Part shown: positions 34,345-43,751 of the stretch, in pieces
Layout: every line of letters begins with the position of its first letter
Numbering within the stretch: the first letter of the stretch is position 1
From: Phycisphaerae bacterium
GTDB taxonomy: Bacteria > Planctomycetota > Phycisphaerae > UBA1845 > Fen-1342
Assembly (NCBI GenBank): GCA_017999985.1
Contig: JAGNKU010000018.1
Span: 1 to 64,000 of the forward strand
Reading direction: 5' to 3'
DNA length: 64,000 bases
Made by a program: the position numbers and the translations under genes
Notes under the pieces: generated by a model
What the model was told of the DNA's origin: nothing
The model's database searches: none
What the model saw: the letters and a program-made list of their open reading frames with translations, nothing else

Positions 34345-34734
34345 ATGCCGATCGTCGCTCACGGCGTTGATCTCGTGCACTGCCCGCGCATCGCGCGTAT
34401 CTGGCAGGAACATGGCGAGCGCTTCCTGAAGCGCGTCTACACGCCGTCGGAGCGCGCGTACTGCCTGGACTGCAGGAACCCGGCCATCCGTCTCAGCGGC
34501 CGCTTCGCGGTGAAGGAAGCCGTGATGAAACTGCTGGGCACGGGCTGGCGCGGCGGGGTCGACTGGACCGACATCGAGACGCTGCCCGACCCGCTGGGCA
34601 AACCGCTGGTCACGCTGTCCGGCCCCACCGCGGAGCTGGCACGCACGCTGGGAATCACGCAGGTGCTGATCTCGATTTCGCATAGCGGCGAGTACGCGTG
34701 CGCATCGGCGATTGGCCTGAGTGGCCTTCAGTAG
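34345..34734 (+). CDS. acpS: Holo-[acyl-carrier-protein] synthase
   Basis: This 129-residue enzyme attaches 4'-phosphopantetheine from CoA to acyl carrier protein. The Mg-binding Asp is in AHGVDLVHCPRI (Asp9), and the second acidic ligand is in FAVKEAVMK. SISHSGEYACA matches the family's third block. ATG 34345 places the conserved N-terminus where AcpS proteins normally begin. The upstream ATG 34297, overlapping the glycosyltransferase stop, would add 16 residues. It converges with dapF, only 5 nt away. Confidence 0.9.
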   Translation: MPIVAHGVDLVHCPRIARIWQEHGERFLKRVYTPSERAYCLDCRNPAIRLSGRFAVKEAVMKLLGTGWRGGVDWTDIETLPDPLGKPLVTLSGPTAELARTLGITQVLISISHSGEYACASAIGLSGLQ

Positions 34735-34739
34735 CCAAG

Positions 34740-35588
34740 CTACTCCGGCCATTCGCCCGTGAACACTTCGGTCGCCGGACCGGTCATGAAGACGTGATCG
34801 GTCGCCGCGTCCCATTCGATTTGCAGCTCGCCGCCGGGCAACTCGACTGTGACCGCGCGCTCCGTCAGCGCGTTCAATACGCCGGCCACACACACGGCCG
34901 ACGCGCCGGTGCCGCACGCCTGGGTAGCGCCGGAGCCGCGTTCCCAGGTGATCATGCGCAGGCGCTGCGGGCTCAGCACCTCGGCGAAGTGTACGTTGGT
35001 CCGCTGCGGGAACAGCGCGTGGCATTCAACCTGCGGCCCCCAATCGCTCAGCGGCACGCGCGCGACATCCGGCACGAGCAACACCGCGTGGGGATTGCCG
35101 GTTGACACCGCCGTCAGCGAAAGCGTCTGCCCCGCCAGTGGCAACGGATAGCCAACCACGCGCGGTCCAGCCAGTGCGATCGGAATTTGGCGCGGTTCGA
35201 GGATCGGTGGGCCCATGTCCACGCGCACCTCGGCCACGCGCCCGACCGCATCCAGCCGCAACTCCAGCGTGAGCACGCCGCGGTCGGTCTGCACACGCAG
35301 CGGATTGTGCCGCGCCAGTCCGTGGTCATACGCGAGCTTCGCCACGCAGCGAATGCCGTTGCCGCACATCTCGCCGCGCGTGCCGTCCACGTTGTACATG
35401 ATCATACGCACGTGCGCATCGGGCACGTCCGGCGGCGCCACGATGATCAGACCGTCGCTGCCGATGCCGCGATGGCGGTCGCTGACCGCGCGGGCCAGCG
35501 CGCCCGGATCAGCGACGCGCTGGTCAAACAGACTCACGTAGACGTAGTCGTTGCCCAGCCCGTGCAGCTTGGTGAATTTCAGGGGCAT
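34740..35588 (-). CDS. dapF: Diaminopimelate epimerase
   Basis: This 282-residue enzyme turns LL- into meso-diaminopimelate for peptidoglycan and lysine. Both catalytic Cys are seen: Cys75 in MCGNGIRC, and the second in QACGTGAS near 225. Length is standard. The N-terminal KFTKLHGLGNDYVYV block fits. GGAAG lies upstream of ATG 35588. Its presence implies DAP-type peptidoglycan, which is now accepted for many planctomycetes. Confidence 0.96.
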   Translation of the reverse strand: MPLKFTKLHGLGNDYVYVSLFDQRVADPGALARAVSDRHRGIGSDGLIIVAPPDVPDAHVRMIMYNVDGTRGEMCGNGIRCVAKLAYDHGLARHNPLRVQTDRGVLTLELRLDAVGRVAEVRVDMGPPILEPRQIPIALAGPRVVGYPLPLAGQTLSLTAVSTGNPHAVLLVPDVARVPLSDWGPQVECHALFPQRTNVHFAEVLSPQRLRMITWERGSGATQACGTGASAVCVAGVLNALTERAVTVELPGGELQIEWDAATDHVFMTGPATEVFTGEWPE

Positions 35589-35660
35589 ATGACTTCCGGA
35601 TCGGCGGCCCGGCGGAACGCGCAGCTGGTGTGCTGCCTCGTTGAAAGCAACTCATCAGAG

Positions 35661-35715
35661 GGGTGGTACGGGCGTCCCGCCCGTCGTTGGAACGGGCAAG
35701 ATGCCCGTACCACCC
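35661..35715 (-). repeat. 55-bp palindromic element, copy 2
   Basis: Perfect 13-bp end arms GGGTGGTACGGGC / GCCCGTACCACCC enclose an inner imperfect inverted repeat. It is nearly identical to the reverse complement of the copy at 50057. It lies between dapF and the FecR-like gene. Confidence 0.9.
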
Positions 35716-35742
35716 ATGTTGGCGTAATTCTGAGATGCCGCA

Positions 35743-36765
35743 CTAGCGACGCCCGTGCTGCGCGAGCCAGTTCTCGAGTGCCGACCGGCGGAACGTGTAC
35801 GTCCCCGGCCGGGCGGCCCCCTTCTGCGCCAGCGGCGAGTTGGCCTCGATGATGAGCGGAATCAGGTCATCGCCGCGCCCCGTGCCGAAGTACCCCTCCG
35901 GCCGGGCGCGCTGCTCCCGCGCGAGCGGCGTTCTCGGCAGGCTGCGCTGGGCCAGTTCCGCGAATTGCGCCTGGGCCGCCGTACTCGACAGATTGATCAG
36001 GGTCGACTGGCCGCCGCCCGGGTCGACAACGCCAAGACCGCTCGAGGACAGCGTGTTGAACGCGACGGCGTAATCGCTCTGGCCCAGCATGTCCGCGATC
36101 GGCACGTTGCGCTGCATCTGGGCCTGCGCGGCCCAGCGGAGCATCGTCTGCATGACGAGTTCGCGCGGCAGCACCTGGCGGCGCTCGCCCGTGACCTTGC
36201 TGAAGGCGTCCACGAGCCCCTGGTCGAGCAGGAAGATCTCGAAGCGGTCGGTGCCGCGCTCATAGAACAGGCCGAAATCCCACGTGCCGCGCTTCGACAG
36301 CGTCGCTACTGGGCTGTCGACCGTGAAGTCGCTCTTCAGGCCGCCCTCGGCGACGCCGGCGCGCATCCGCCCATAGCCCACGCCGATCCGCACGCGCTTC
36401 GTGTCCGCCGTCTGGTAGGCCTCGCTGATGATGGCCCGCGTCACCGGCTCGATGACCAGGGCCGTGTAGGTGTCGTCGCTGCCGACCTGGAACTTGATCG
36501 AGGAGCGTACGCCCGTGATGATCACGGTCTCCGGGGGGTACTCCTCATCGACCTGGCACGGCTGGAAGTCCTCTGAATCGAGCGGGGCGTGCTTCACATC
36601 GCCCTGCACTTCGAGCACGCGGGCCATGATCGGCGTCGGCCCGGCCGGCTGGGTCGCCGGTTCCGTGGTCGCCGGCGGCGCCTGCGCCAGCGCGCCCACC
36701 GCCCCGACAGCCAGAACCAGCGCCCACGCGGCAGCCCTGACGCCACAGGTATCAATTCGAGACAT
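35743..36765 (-). CDS. Exported FecR-like domain protein
   Basis: This 340-residue protein has a signal peptide (1-28) and then a Thr/Pro/Ala linker (PATTEPATQPAGPT). A FecR-like beta domain follows (about 45-170: MARVLEVQGDVKH, PPETVIITGVRSSIKFQVG, ...FTVDSPVATLSKRGT). The C-terminal half is mostly helical with no known domain. GGAGG lies 7 nt before ATG 36765. FecR domains often regulate ECF sigma factors, but without a transmembrane anti-sigma module or a sigma gene beside it this one is more likely a surface or periplasmic scaffold. Confidence 0.72.
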   Translation of the reverse strand: MSRIDTCGVRAAAWALVLAVGAVGALAQAPPATTEPATQPAGPTPIMARVLEVQGDVKHAPLDSEDFQPCQVDEEYPPETVIITGVRSSIKFQVGSDDTYTALVIEPVTRAIISEAYQTADTKRVRIGVGYGRMRAGVAEGGLKSDFTVDSPVATLSKRGTWDFGLFYERGTDRFEIFLLDQGLVDAFSKVTGERRQVLPRELVMQTMLRWAAQAQMQRNVPIADMLGQSDYAVAFNTLSSSGLGVVDPGGGQSTLINLSSTAAQAQFAELAQRSLPRTPLAREQRARPEGYFGTGRGDDLIPLIIEANSPLAQKGAARPGTYTFRRSALENWLAQHGRR

Positions 36766-36846
36766 GAGCGTGCCTCCAAGCCGCGTGGCCAGCTTGTGAC
36801 CACCCGAACCGCGGCTAACACAGTATTCCCCACTCCACGCCGCCGG

Positions 36847-37755
36847 TCAACCGGCGAGCCAACCGCGCAGCGGGTCGGCGTAGGTGCCCGTCCCGAGCAA
36901 TGCCGGCCAGAGGCAGGGGGCGAAAATGATGTAGGCGATGTGCGCGCCCGTGACGACGTCGTACGCCACGGAGCCCCGCGGGCGCCGCCAGAGCTGCAGC
37001 ACGCCGCGCCAGCCCGGGACCGGTCCGCGCGGCGGCGGCGGCCGACCCGCATCGACGGCCTGCAGCGTGTGGTACGTGTACTCCATCCGCCGCCAGACGG
37101 TGAAGAAGCACGAGATCGCCATCTGCCACAGCACGGCCGGCACGTGACCGACGATGCAACCGATGAGCACGGCGGCGAAGCGCTCGCCGCGCAGCCAGTA
37201 GCCCACCGAGCAATCGTCGATGACGTTCTCGGCCCGCGCTTTGACATAGCTGATCAGGAAGGCGTTGCACAGGGCCACGACGGCGAGCACCTGGTACGTG
37301 ATGTTCATGGGCGCGTGCAGCGCGAAATGCAGGAAGCAGCCGATGTAGATCGCCATGTCGCTGAAGCGATCGACTGACGAGTCCAGTACCGCGCCGGCGC
37401 GCGAGCCGAGTCCGCCGACGCGCGCGACCGCCCCGTCCAACATGTCGCAGGCCCCCGCCAGGATCAGGAACACCGCCGCGAGCGCGGGCCACCAGCTCGT
37501 CGGACCGGATGCTGAGGCAAAGTAGGGCACCGTGTGGGACGCCCCGCGCGCCAGGCAATAGCCCGCGGCACAGGTCACGAGGAAGCCGGCGATGGTGATT
37601 CGGTTCGGCGTCGCCCCCGCCGCGAGCAGGTGCCGGGCGAGCTTGTCGCGCGCCCGGACGAATGCCATGCCGATCGACTTGCTGGCGCCGACCGGGTCGC
37701 CCGTGGCCCGCAGGGCGGCGAAGTCCTTGCCAGGGTCGCTGGTGGATTCCGTCAT
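36847..37755 (-). CDS. CDP-alcohol phosphatidyltransferase
   Basis: This 302-residue membrane enzyme makes phospholipids from CDP-diacylglycerol and an alcohol. The signature D-G-x2-A-R-x8-G-x3-D-x3-D is complete, at Asp107, Gly108, Ala111, Arg112, Gly121, Asp125 and Asp129. About six helices are predicted. The N-terminal NRITIAGFL block is also typical. The alcohol (glycerol phosphate, inositol, serine or other) cannot be told. Start ATG 37755 follows GAGG by 5 nt. It is co-directional with the large membrane protein upstream, 60 nt away. Confidence 0.9.
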   Translation of the reverse strand: MTESTSDPGKDFAALRATGDPVGASKSIGMAFVRARDKLARHLLAAGATPNRITIAGFLVTCAAGYCLARGASHTVPYFASASGPTSWWPALAAVFLILAGACDMLDGAVARVGGLGSRAGAVLDSSVDRFSDMAIYIGCFLHFALHAPMNITYQVLAVVALCNAFLISYVKARAENVIDDCSVGYWLRGERFAAVLIGCIVGHVPAVLWQMAISCFFTVWRRMEYTYHTLQAVDAGRPPPPRGPVPGWRGVLQLWRRPRGSVAYDVVTGAHIAYIIFAPCLWPALLGTGTYADPLRGWLAG

Positions 37756-37815
37756 GCCGGCCTCAGCGCCACTCTCAGCACCCTCCCCCTGCCACTCTTC
37801 CAGCGGGAGGGCACA

Positions 37816-39672
37816 CTAGCTCTGCGGCGGCGCGTCGGCGCTGTCCGCCGGCGGCGGCTCAGTCGGCGCCGTCGGCACCTGGGGCGCGGGTCCGCTCTCG
37901 CCGGTCGGGACCGGCGCCGGCTCCTCCGGCTCCTCGTAGTAGATTTCGTCCCAGTCGGTCGCGTCCACGTCACGCCGCAACAGGAAGTACACCTGCGTGC
38001 TGCCGCAGAAGAAGAAGTTGAGGACGAACGCGCCCAGCAGACCGACGAATAGGAACACCCACAGCGCGATCAGCCAGGCGCCGAGCCACTCCGTGCCGTC
38101 CAGCGGGCCGTTGAAGAACGAACCCCATAGCGGCATCGTGTTCCGGCCGGGTACGAACGACAGGTCCGACCACGCCGGCATGCTCCACATGGCGTCCAGC
38201 TTGCCCGTGCCGCTCAGCTCCGCGCTGCTGATCAAATTCATCCCCACGCCGGTGAGCTTGTGGGCCAGCTTCAGCGTGACCATGGCCACGGCCCGCACGA
38301 GCACAAACGACGCCGCACCGTACAGCAGCAGCACGAACCAGTAGAAGCCCACGTGCCAGATGCGGCTGCCGACGTAGCTGCACGCGCGGGAGAGCGCGTC
38401 GAAGCCGTCGGAGCCCTCCACGGCAATCGTCGGCCACATCAGGTGGAAGGCCACGATCGTCACGAGCACGATGAGCGCCGCGCCGAACCCGCCCATCAGC
38501 GCCAGCGGATAGAACACGCCGGTCACGAGCTCGCCGACATAGCCGATCGCCCCGAACAGTCCGCCCAGGAACATGAAGATGCCGATCAGCACTACGACGC
38601 CGACCGGGAGCAGCGGCCCGAGCACGAAGCCGCTGTAGCGCTCGCGCACGAACCGCAGCGCCTCGCCCGCGGAGATGCTCTCGTCCCGTGCCGACTGCAC
38701 CGCCGCGCTGCGACACACTGCGCCGCCGAACAGGCTGAAGACCAGCAGGTTCCACAGCGCCAAAAAGACGCCCAGGCAAGGCTTCTGATTGAACAGCCAG
38801 CAAACGCCGCGCGCGGCGGACTCCAGGCTCCCGCACAGCGACGGCTGGGCATCGTAGGCGCCGCCGCCGAGACCCCAGCGGCCGCTGAACGCGCCGCGGA
38901 CGGCCATCGTCAGGCAGTGGTTCTCGTGGCGCAGCAGCGTGATGAACGGCCCGCGCGGCGCCAGGTCCTCGGCCTCGCGCAAGGCCGCCAGCCGCGCCGT
39001 GGCCTTGACCAGCTCGGCCTGCAACTTGCCCTTGTCCTGGGTGTCGGTCGCGGCGATGGCCTCGATCGCCTTGGCCCCCGACGTGGCCGGTACGCCGCGC
39101 CCCTTCTCCGCCAGCATCCGCTGCACCGTATCCGCCGCAGTCACGAGCGCCGCGCGGCGTTCCTTCCGCTCGTCGGCGCTGAGGCTGGTGTCCTTGGCGA
39201 TGGTCTCGAAGCCAGCCGCGAGCCGTGCGTCAACGTCCTGCCGCAGCGATTTCAGCTCGTTGCGGAATTCCTTGTCAACGAGCACGTCCCGCAGCTTGCG
39301 GTCGGCCAGCGTCTGGCGCGCCTCCTCCGGGGTCTTCGCCTTGCCGGAGTGCAGCAGGGCCGCGATGGCCGACACCTCGTGCGCGCCGCGTGCCGCGCTG
39401 CGCCAGACATCAAACTCACTGCGCGGCAACTGCGTGTAGATCTGCAGCTCGTTCTCCACCACCCCCTCACCACCCTGGACGAGCACGCCGCTGCTGGCGC
39501 CGATCCACAGGCGATCCAGGATGCGCCCACCGAGATACGCCAGCACGATCCCCGCCAGGGCCAGCAGCAGGCGGTTGACGCCCAGTGCCATCCGTGCCGT
39601 GCGGAACAAACGCGTAAACGGAAATGCCTGCGACCACGCCACGCTGCGAAGCTCGGACGCGTTGTCCGTCAT
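37816..39672 (-). CDS. Large multi-pass membrane protein, unknown
   Basis: This 618-residue protein starts at ATG 39672, with GGAGG 5 nt upstream. One helix lies near 34-52. A mostly helical soluble stretch follows (about 70-220), then six or so helices through residue 590. A Pro/Glu/Ala-rich tail (EEPEEPAPVPTGESG) ends the protein. No family was recognised. It precedes the CDP-alcohol phosphatidyltransferase and may share its transcript. Confidence 0.6.
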   Translation of the reverse strand: MTDNASELRSVAWSQAFPFTRLFRTARMALGVNRLLLALAGIVLAYLGGRILDRLWIGASSGVLVQGGEGVVENELQIYTQLPRSEFDVWRSAARGAHEVSAIAALLHSGKAKTPEEARQTLADRKLRDVLVDKEFRNELKSLRQDVDARLAAGFETIAKDTSLSADERKERRAALVTAADTVQRMLAEKGRGVPATSGAKAIEAIAATDTQDKGKLQAELVKATARLAALREAEDLAPRGPFITLLRHENHCLTMAVRGAFSGRWGLGGGAYDAQPSLCGSLESAARGVCWLFNQKPCLGVFLALWNLLVFSLFGGAVCRSAAVQSARDESISAGEALRFVRERYSGFVLGPLLPVGVVVLIGIFMFLGGLFGAIGYVGELVTGVFYPLALMGGFGAALIVLVTIVAFHLMWPTIAVEGSDGFDALSRACSYVGSRIWHVGFYWFVLLLYGAASFVLVRAVAMVTLKLAHKLTGVGMNLISSAELSGTGKLDAMWSMPAWSDLSFVPGRNTMPLWGSFFNGPLDGTEWLGAWLIALWVFLFVGLLGAFVLNFFFCGSTQVYFLLRRDVDATDWDEIYYEEPEEPAPVPTGESGPAPQVPTAPTEPPPADSADAPPQS

Positions 39673-39825
39673 GTCCGCCTCCATTACGCGACTGTCAGCC
39701 CGCTCTGACCCGGTCAGTCGCGGCTCGGGAAGCCGGCCGATCCGCTCGACCGGCGTGCAAGTTGACCGCCATTATAGGACGCCATCGCCCGCGAACAACA
39801 ACCATGTGCGCCGGTTGTGGGCACG

Positions 39826-41391
39826 TCATGCGACGCGCCCGGCGTCGCGCCACGCCCACCAGCGCCACGCCAGCGCCAACACGACGCCGGCACTCGCGAT
39901 CCATACCGTCTCCGTACTCACAGGTTGCACCGCCGCACAGACCAAAGCGTATGCAACCCCCATGGGGATCAGCCCGCCGACATACGCATTCACCGGCCAG
40001 CGGGCGTCTGCGGACGCGCCCCGGGGGGTCGCCCGAACCGCGAAGGCCAGCCCCGCGACCGCCAGCAACACGGCCGGCGCCGGCTCCATTCCCCAGCCCC
40101 GCAGCAACTGCTGAACCGGCACGAGTGCGGCCACCAGCGCGAGTGCCGCCGCCAGCGCCGCGGTCGCTGACGATTGGATCTGGGCATCGCGGACCAGCAT
40201 CGACCAATGCAGCAGCATCAGCAGCACCGTCACGCCACACAACCAGCCCCCAGGCCCGTCAGTGGCGGGTGTCAAGTACCAGAGCGCTGCGAACACAACC
40301 TCACCCCCCACTGCGGCGTAGCCGAGGCGGCGTGCCGCCGGGACCAGCCGACCGGTCGTGGTCCACGGCTGCCCCGCGTTGAGCTGCTGCTCCCAGAATC
40401 GCGCGAGCCAGAGCAGGTACACGCCGGCGAGCGCCCAGCCCAGCAGCGTGTTCGCCGGCGCCGCCGGCAACCAAGCCTGCACGACGGTCAACACGATCCC
40501 CCCCACCAGCACCAGGCCGAATTCTCCCACCGCGTTCGAGCGCCACCGATGCCCGATCGTCAGCGCCGCGTACGCCGCCAGGGCCAGACCGATCGGGGTC
40601 ACCACCGCGTCCGGCACGAGCAGCGCCAGCGCGCCCACCCCCGCACACGCCGCCAGAACCACACTGTACAGGCGTCGGCGGGCCGGCGGCGGATTCGTGA
40701 GCTGCTCCGGGTTCGCCTGCCAGAGCCGCACGCGCCTCTGCCAATCGCGCAACAAGGCCGCCACGACAACGAGCAGGCACGCCGCCCCGCCGAGCAAAAC
40801 AGCCAGCACCAGCGCCCGGCGGTGCCCGATCGTGATCTCCGGCGGCGTCGCCAGCCAGAACAGCAGCAACAGCACGCCCATGATCGCGTAGCGGCTCAGC
40901 GCGCCACGTTGCCGCGCATACAGGCCGCCGGCCACGATCAACAGCAGCGCCAACAGCAAGATCAGTCCCGGCGGCAATGTCCCCTCGGTAGCCGACTCGA
41001 GGATCATCACCGCCGCGGCGAGCAGCCCCGCGACCGTCGCCGCGTGAACCGCCAGGCTGCGGCGGATGGCGCGGCGACACACGGCGTCCGCCTCGGGGTT
41101 CTGGCCACTCTCGCGTTCCACCCAGACTGCGACCACGAACCACACGACGGAGAGACTGACCATGCTCGCCGCCAGGAGGAAGATGGCCTGCGCCGTTCGC
41201 CCGAACTCGACGAAATTGAGCAGCAGCAGGCCGCAGATCGCCGCGACGAACAGCCCTTCGCTGACCCCCGGTGCGAGCCGCCGCCGGCCGATGATGGCCA
41301 CGGCCAACCCGACGACGGTCACGAGCCAGGCGCCGAGCGCGCCGACGCCGGTGCCGCTTGCGCCTACCTGGGCCAGCCACGCCGCTGCCAC
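39826..41391 (-). CDS. Large hydrophobic membrane protein, unknown
   Basis: About 521 residues with some fourteen predicted helices and almost no soluble domain. The frame stays open upstream through the antisense of the J-domain gene, which is an artefact. I place the start at GTG 41391, where GGAG lies 7 nt upstream and the first helix follows shortly after. No conserved motif of a transporter or enzyme was seen. It is divergent from the J-domain gene. Confidence 0.55.
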   Translation of the reverse strand: MAAAWLAQVGASGTGVGALGAWLVTVVGLAVAIIGRRRLAPGVSEGLFVAAICGLLLLNFVEFGRTAQAIFLLAASMVSLSVVWFVVAVWVERESGQNPEADAVCRRAIRRSLAVHAATVAGLLAAAVMILESATEGTLPPGLILLLALLLIVAGGLYARQRGALSRYAIMGVLLLLFWLATPPEITIGHRRALVLAVLLGGAACLLVVVAALLRDWQRRVRLWQANPEQLTNPPPARRRLYSVVLAACAGVGALALLVPDAVVTPIGLALAAYAALTIGHRWRSNAVGEFGLVLVGGIVLTVVQAWLPAAPANTLLGWALAGVYLLWLARFWEQQLNAGQPWTTTGRLVPAARRLGYAAVGGEVVFAALWYLTPATDGPGGWLCGVTVLLMLLHWSMLVRDAQIQSSATAALAAALALVAALVPVQQLLRGWGMEPAPAVLLAVAGLAFAVRATPRGASADARWPVNAYVGGLIPMGVAYALVCAAVQPVSTETVWIASAGVVLALAWRWWAWRDAGRVA

Positions 41392-41511
41392 GCGTGCACT
41401 CCACTCGCCGCCTGCCGGACTCCTGCCCAATTCGTTGCGGGCATGATATAACCATTTCGCCGGTCGTGAATGCTCCCCGCCGGCGAATTGTCGCCCAGCC
41501 CAGGTGGCCGG

Positions 41512-42066
41512 ATGGCACAGCCGCAGGACAACGAGGCGTTTCGGCGTTTTCTCCGCCACGTGTGGCGCGACCACGTGACGCCACTGCTGCGCGACCAGCG
41601 GGCGGAGCAGCGGAAGAAGGCGGCGCGGGTCGGGGGCAAGTTCGCGGCGGCGACGGGGCTGTTCGTGGACGGGCTGCTGGGGCTCAAGGGCAAGCCGTTC
41701 GGGCGGTTCATGACGGTGATGGGGTCGAGCCTGGGGGCGCTGCTGCCGGACGTGTGGGACTGGGAGTGGCTGCGCGAGTCGGCGGCGCCGGCGGAGCGCG
41801 AGGTGGTGCAGGAGCAGGTGTGCCGGGCGGCGGCGGAGTTGCCGGAGGCGGACGCGCTGGCGCTGTTCGACTTGGACGCGAGCGCGACGCGCGAGGAGCT
41901 CAAGCATGTCTGGCGGGATGTCTTGCAGCGGTGGCATCCGGACAAGGCGCCGGACGAGCAGTCGCGCGCGGAGCATCACGTGCGGTTTCTGGCATACAAG
42001 ACGGCGTACGAGCGGCTGTGCCGGGCGTACGATGAAGGGCGGCTGCCGAGGGAGCCGAAGCCTTAA
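41512..42066 (+). CDS. J-domain protein
   Basis: This 184-residue protein has its J-domain at the C-terminus (about 115-175), with the HPD tripeptide in QRWHPDKAPDE that stimulates an Hsp70 ATPase. The N-terminal half is basic and helical, without the Gly/Phe or zinc-finger parts of DnaJ, so it is a type III J-protein. A weakly hydrophobic stretch (FAAATGLFVDGLLGL) may associate with membrane. ATG 41512 follows AGGTGG. No dnaK lies nearby. Confidence 0.82.
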   Translation: MAQPQDNEAFRRFLRHVWRDHVTPLLRDQRAEQRKKAARVGGKFAAATGLFVDGLLGLKGKPFGRFMTVMGSSLGALLPDVWDWEWLRESAAPAEREVVQEQVCRAAAELPEADALALFDLDASATREELKHVWRDVLQRWHPDKAPDEQSRAEHHVRFLAYKTAYERLCRAYDEGRLPREPKP

Positions 42067-42145
42067 GCCATGAGCCAGACCGTCAGGTGGGCTCGCGTGT
42101 ACGCGCGTCGCAACAAGCAACCACAATGCGAGCGCCGCGTACAAG

Positions 42146-42676
42146 ATGGGAGTGATGAACCATTCCAGAACGCGACGAGTCTGCAAGTGGGTGGGCACGA
42201 TCTTGTGCGTGCTCATCGGGGCGGCGTTCGCGCATTACTGCATCTCGCCCTACTACTGGCAGGCGGAACTGCCGTTCCACGTGCGTCTCCGCTTCCATCA
42301 GGCAGCCATCAACATTTCCCACTGTCCACTGCCACCGCAGGTTCCCGGCCAAGTCGACGATTCACGTGTGCTGATACAGCCACCGATGAAGCTTGGGTCG
42401 TGCTCTGTGGAAGAGGCGCGGGCGCTCATTGCTTCGCTCCAGCACGAGCGCCTGATCTGGTGGCCACGCGCCCATGTGGATTGGCCCTCTTGGAGCTTTG
42501 AGATTCCCCTGTGGGTGACGTTCGTGGCCTGCGCCGCACCAACAGGGCTGATGTGGTGGCGCGACCGGCTACGGCGGCGGCCCGGTTTCTGTGAGCGGTG
42601 CGGCTACGACCTGACCGGCAACGTCAGCGGGCGGTGCCCGGAGTGCGGCGGGTTGATTGCGGCCGGCACAGGATGA
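42146..42676 (+). CDS. Zinc-ribbon membrane protein
   Basis: This 176-residue protein has one helix at about 14-32, a periplasmic segment (about 35-110), a second helix (about 118-136) and a C-terminal zinc ribbon (CERCGYDLTG...RCPECG, about 148-168). It is the same ribbon type as at 22262-23218 and 28997-29467, so the cytoplasmic ribbon is fused to different membrane parts. Function unknown. The start may be ATG 42146 or 42155. Confidence 0.65.
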   Translation: MGVMNHSRTRRVCKWVGTILCVLIGAAFAHYCISPYYWQAELPFHVRLRFHQAAINISHCPLPPQVPGQVDDSRVLIQPPMKLGSCSVEEARALIASLQHERLIWWPRAHVDWPSWSFEIPLWVTFVACAAPTGLMWWRDRLRRRPGFCERCGYDLTGNVSGRCPECGGLIAAGTG

Positions 42677-42928
42677 CGGTGACGGCACACGACGGCCTGG
42701 CTGCGCCAGACCGTGCCACACGCCAGAACACGCGCGGTCGCAGCAACCGTGAAGTCCCGCGCTGGCCGGAACCCTCCGATGCCCTCGCCCCGGTGGCAGC
42801 GGCACTGACGGTCACTCCCCATCGAACCTGCGAAGCCGACCCTACCCGGTCGGCCGGCGGCGGGGATATGATCCCCGGGCGGCGCACGCCGGGCGGCGGT
42901 TGCGCCTGAACCCAGCGAGGTGCCTCCG

Positions 42929-43513
42929 ATGGCCAAGAAAATCCTGCTGCTCGCCGGCGACTTCGTCGAGACGCTCGAAGTCATGGTCCCCTACCAAGTG
43001 CTGCGATTGCTGGGCTGCGACGTGCACGCGGTCTGCCCGGGCAAGACGGCCGGGCAGACGGTCGCGACCGCGGTGCACGACTTCGAGGGCCAGCAGACCT
43101 ACTCCGAGAAGCGCGGGCACAACTTCGCGTTGACCTACGATTTCGAAAAGGTCGACCCGGCGACGTACGACGGGCTGTATGTCCCCGGCGGACGCGCGCC
43201 CGAGTATCTGCGGCTCAACCCGCGTGTGCTGGCGATCATCCGGCACTTCTGCGACACGGACAAGCCGATCGGAGTGATCTGCCACGGCGTGCAACTGCTG
43301 ACCGCGGCGGGCGTCTGCCGCGGCCGGCGGATGACGTGTTACCCGGCGTGCCAACCCGAGCTGGAGCTCGCCGGCGGAACTTACGTCGAACCGGACGCGG
43401 GGCTATCGATTGCCGTGGTCGACGGCAAGCTGGTGAGCGGGCCGGCCTGGCCGGCGCACCCGGCGGCGCTGCACGAATTCGCCCGGTTGCTGGGGCTGAA
43501 CGTGAGCGGATGA
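42929..43513 (+). CDS. DJ-1/PfpI family protein
   Basis: This 194-residue protein has the class I glutamine-amidotransferase-like fold. The nucleophile-elbow Cys118 lies in [10 protein letters not shown] and the acidic partner in the N-terminal third ([12 protein letters not shown]). The sequence [11 protein letters not shown] fits the family. Members include proteases, glyoxalases and chaperones, so the reaction is open. ATG 42929 has GAGG 8 nt upstream. Confidence 0.88.
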   Translation: MAKKILLLAGDFVETLEVMVPYQVLRLLGCDVHAVCPGKTAGQTVATAVHDFEGQQTYSEKRGHNFALTYDFEKVDPATYDGLYVPGGRAPEYLRLNPRVLAIIRHFCDTDKPIGVICHGVQLLTAAGVCRGRRMTCYPACQPELELAGGTYVEPDAGLSIAVVDGKLVSGPAWPAHPAALHEFARLLGLNVSG

Positions 43514-43604
43514 GCTGTGGGCCGGAGCAGGCCGCGCTCCCAGCCCGGGCATGGACGCCCGGCGGATGGCAGCGCCAGCGGGGGCGACCTGGGGCAGGCG
43601 TGAT

Positions 43605-43633
43605 TCGCCAGTGGTGTCCCGATCCGCTATACT
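43605..43633 (+). promoter_or_regulatory. Candidate sigma-70-type promoter upstream of efp
   Basis: TATACT at 43628-43633 matches the -10 consensus at five of six bases. With a 17-bp spacer the -35 hexamer is TCGCCA (four of six). It lies about 120 nt before the efp start, leaving a GC-rich leader that can form stems. Confidence 0.4.
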
Positions 43634-43751
43634 GATGAGCTTTCGGACGGCAGGTCCGGGTTTGCGCCGTCGCTGACCCCCGGGACCGCGGCCGGGACTG
43701 GGCCGCAGGCCGGCGGCAGCGACCAGGCGACGGCATCTGGAGCATGAGTCG

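Noticed and set aside
35743-36765. FecR-like gene as part of a second ECF signalling system
   Set aside because: No sigma-factor gene or transmembrane anti-sigma domain is adjacent, and the protein is simply exported.
41392-42216. N-terminal extension of the membrane protein at 39826
   Set aside because: The extra 275 codons read antisense through the J-domain gene, are Arg/His/Leu-rich, and precede a better GTG start with GGAG at 41391.
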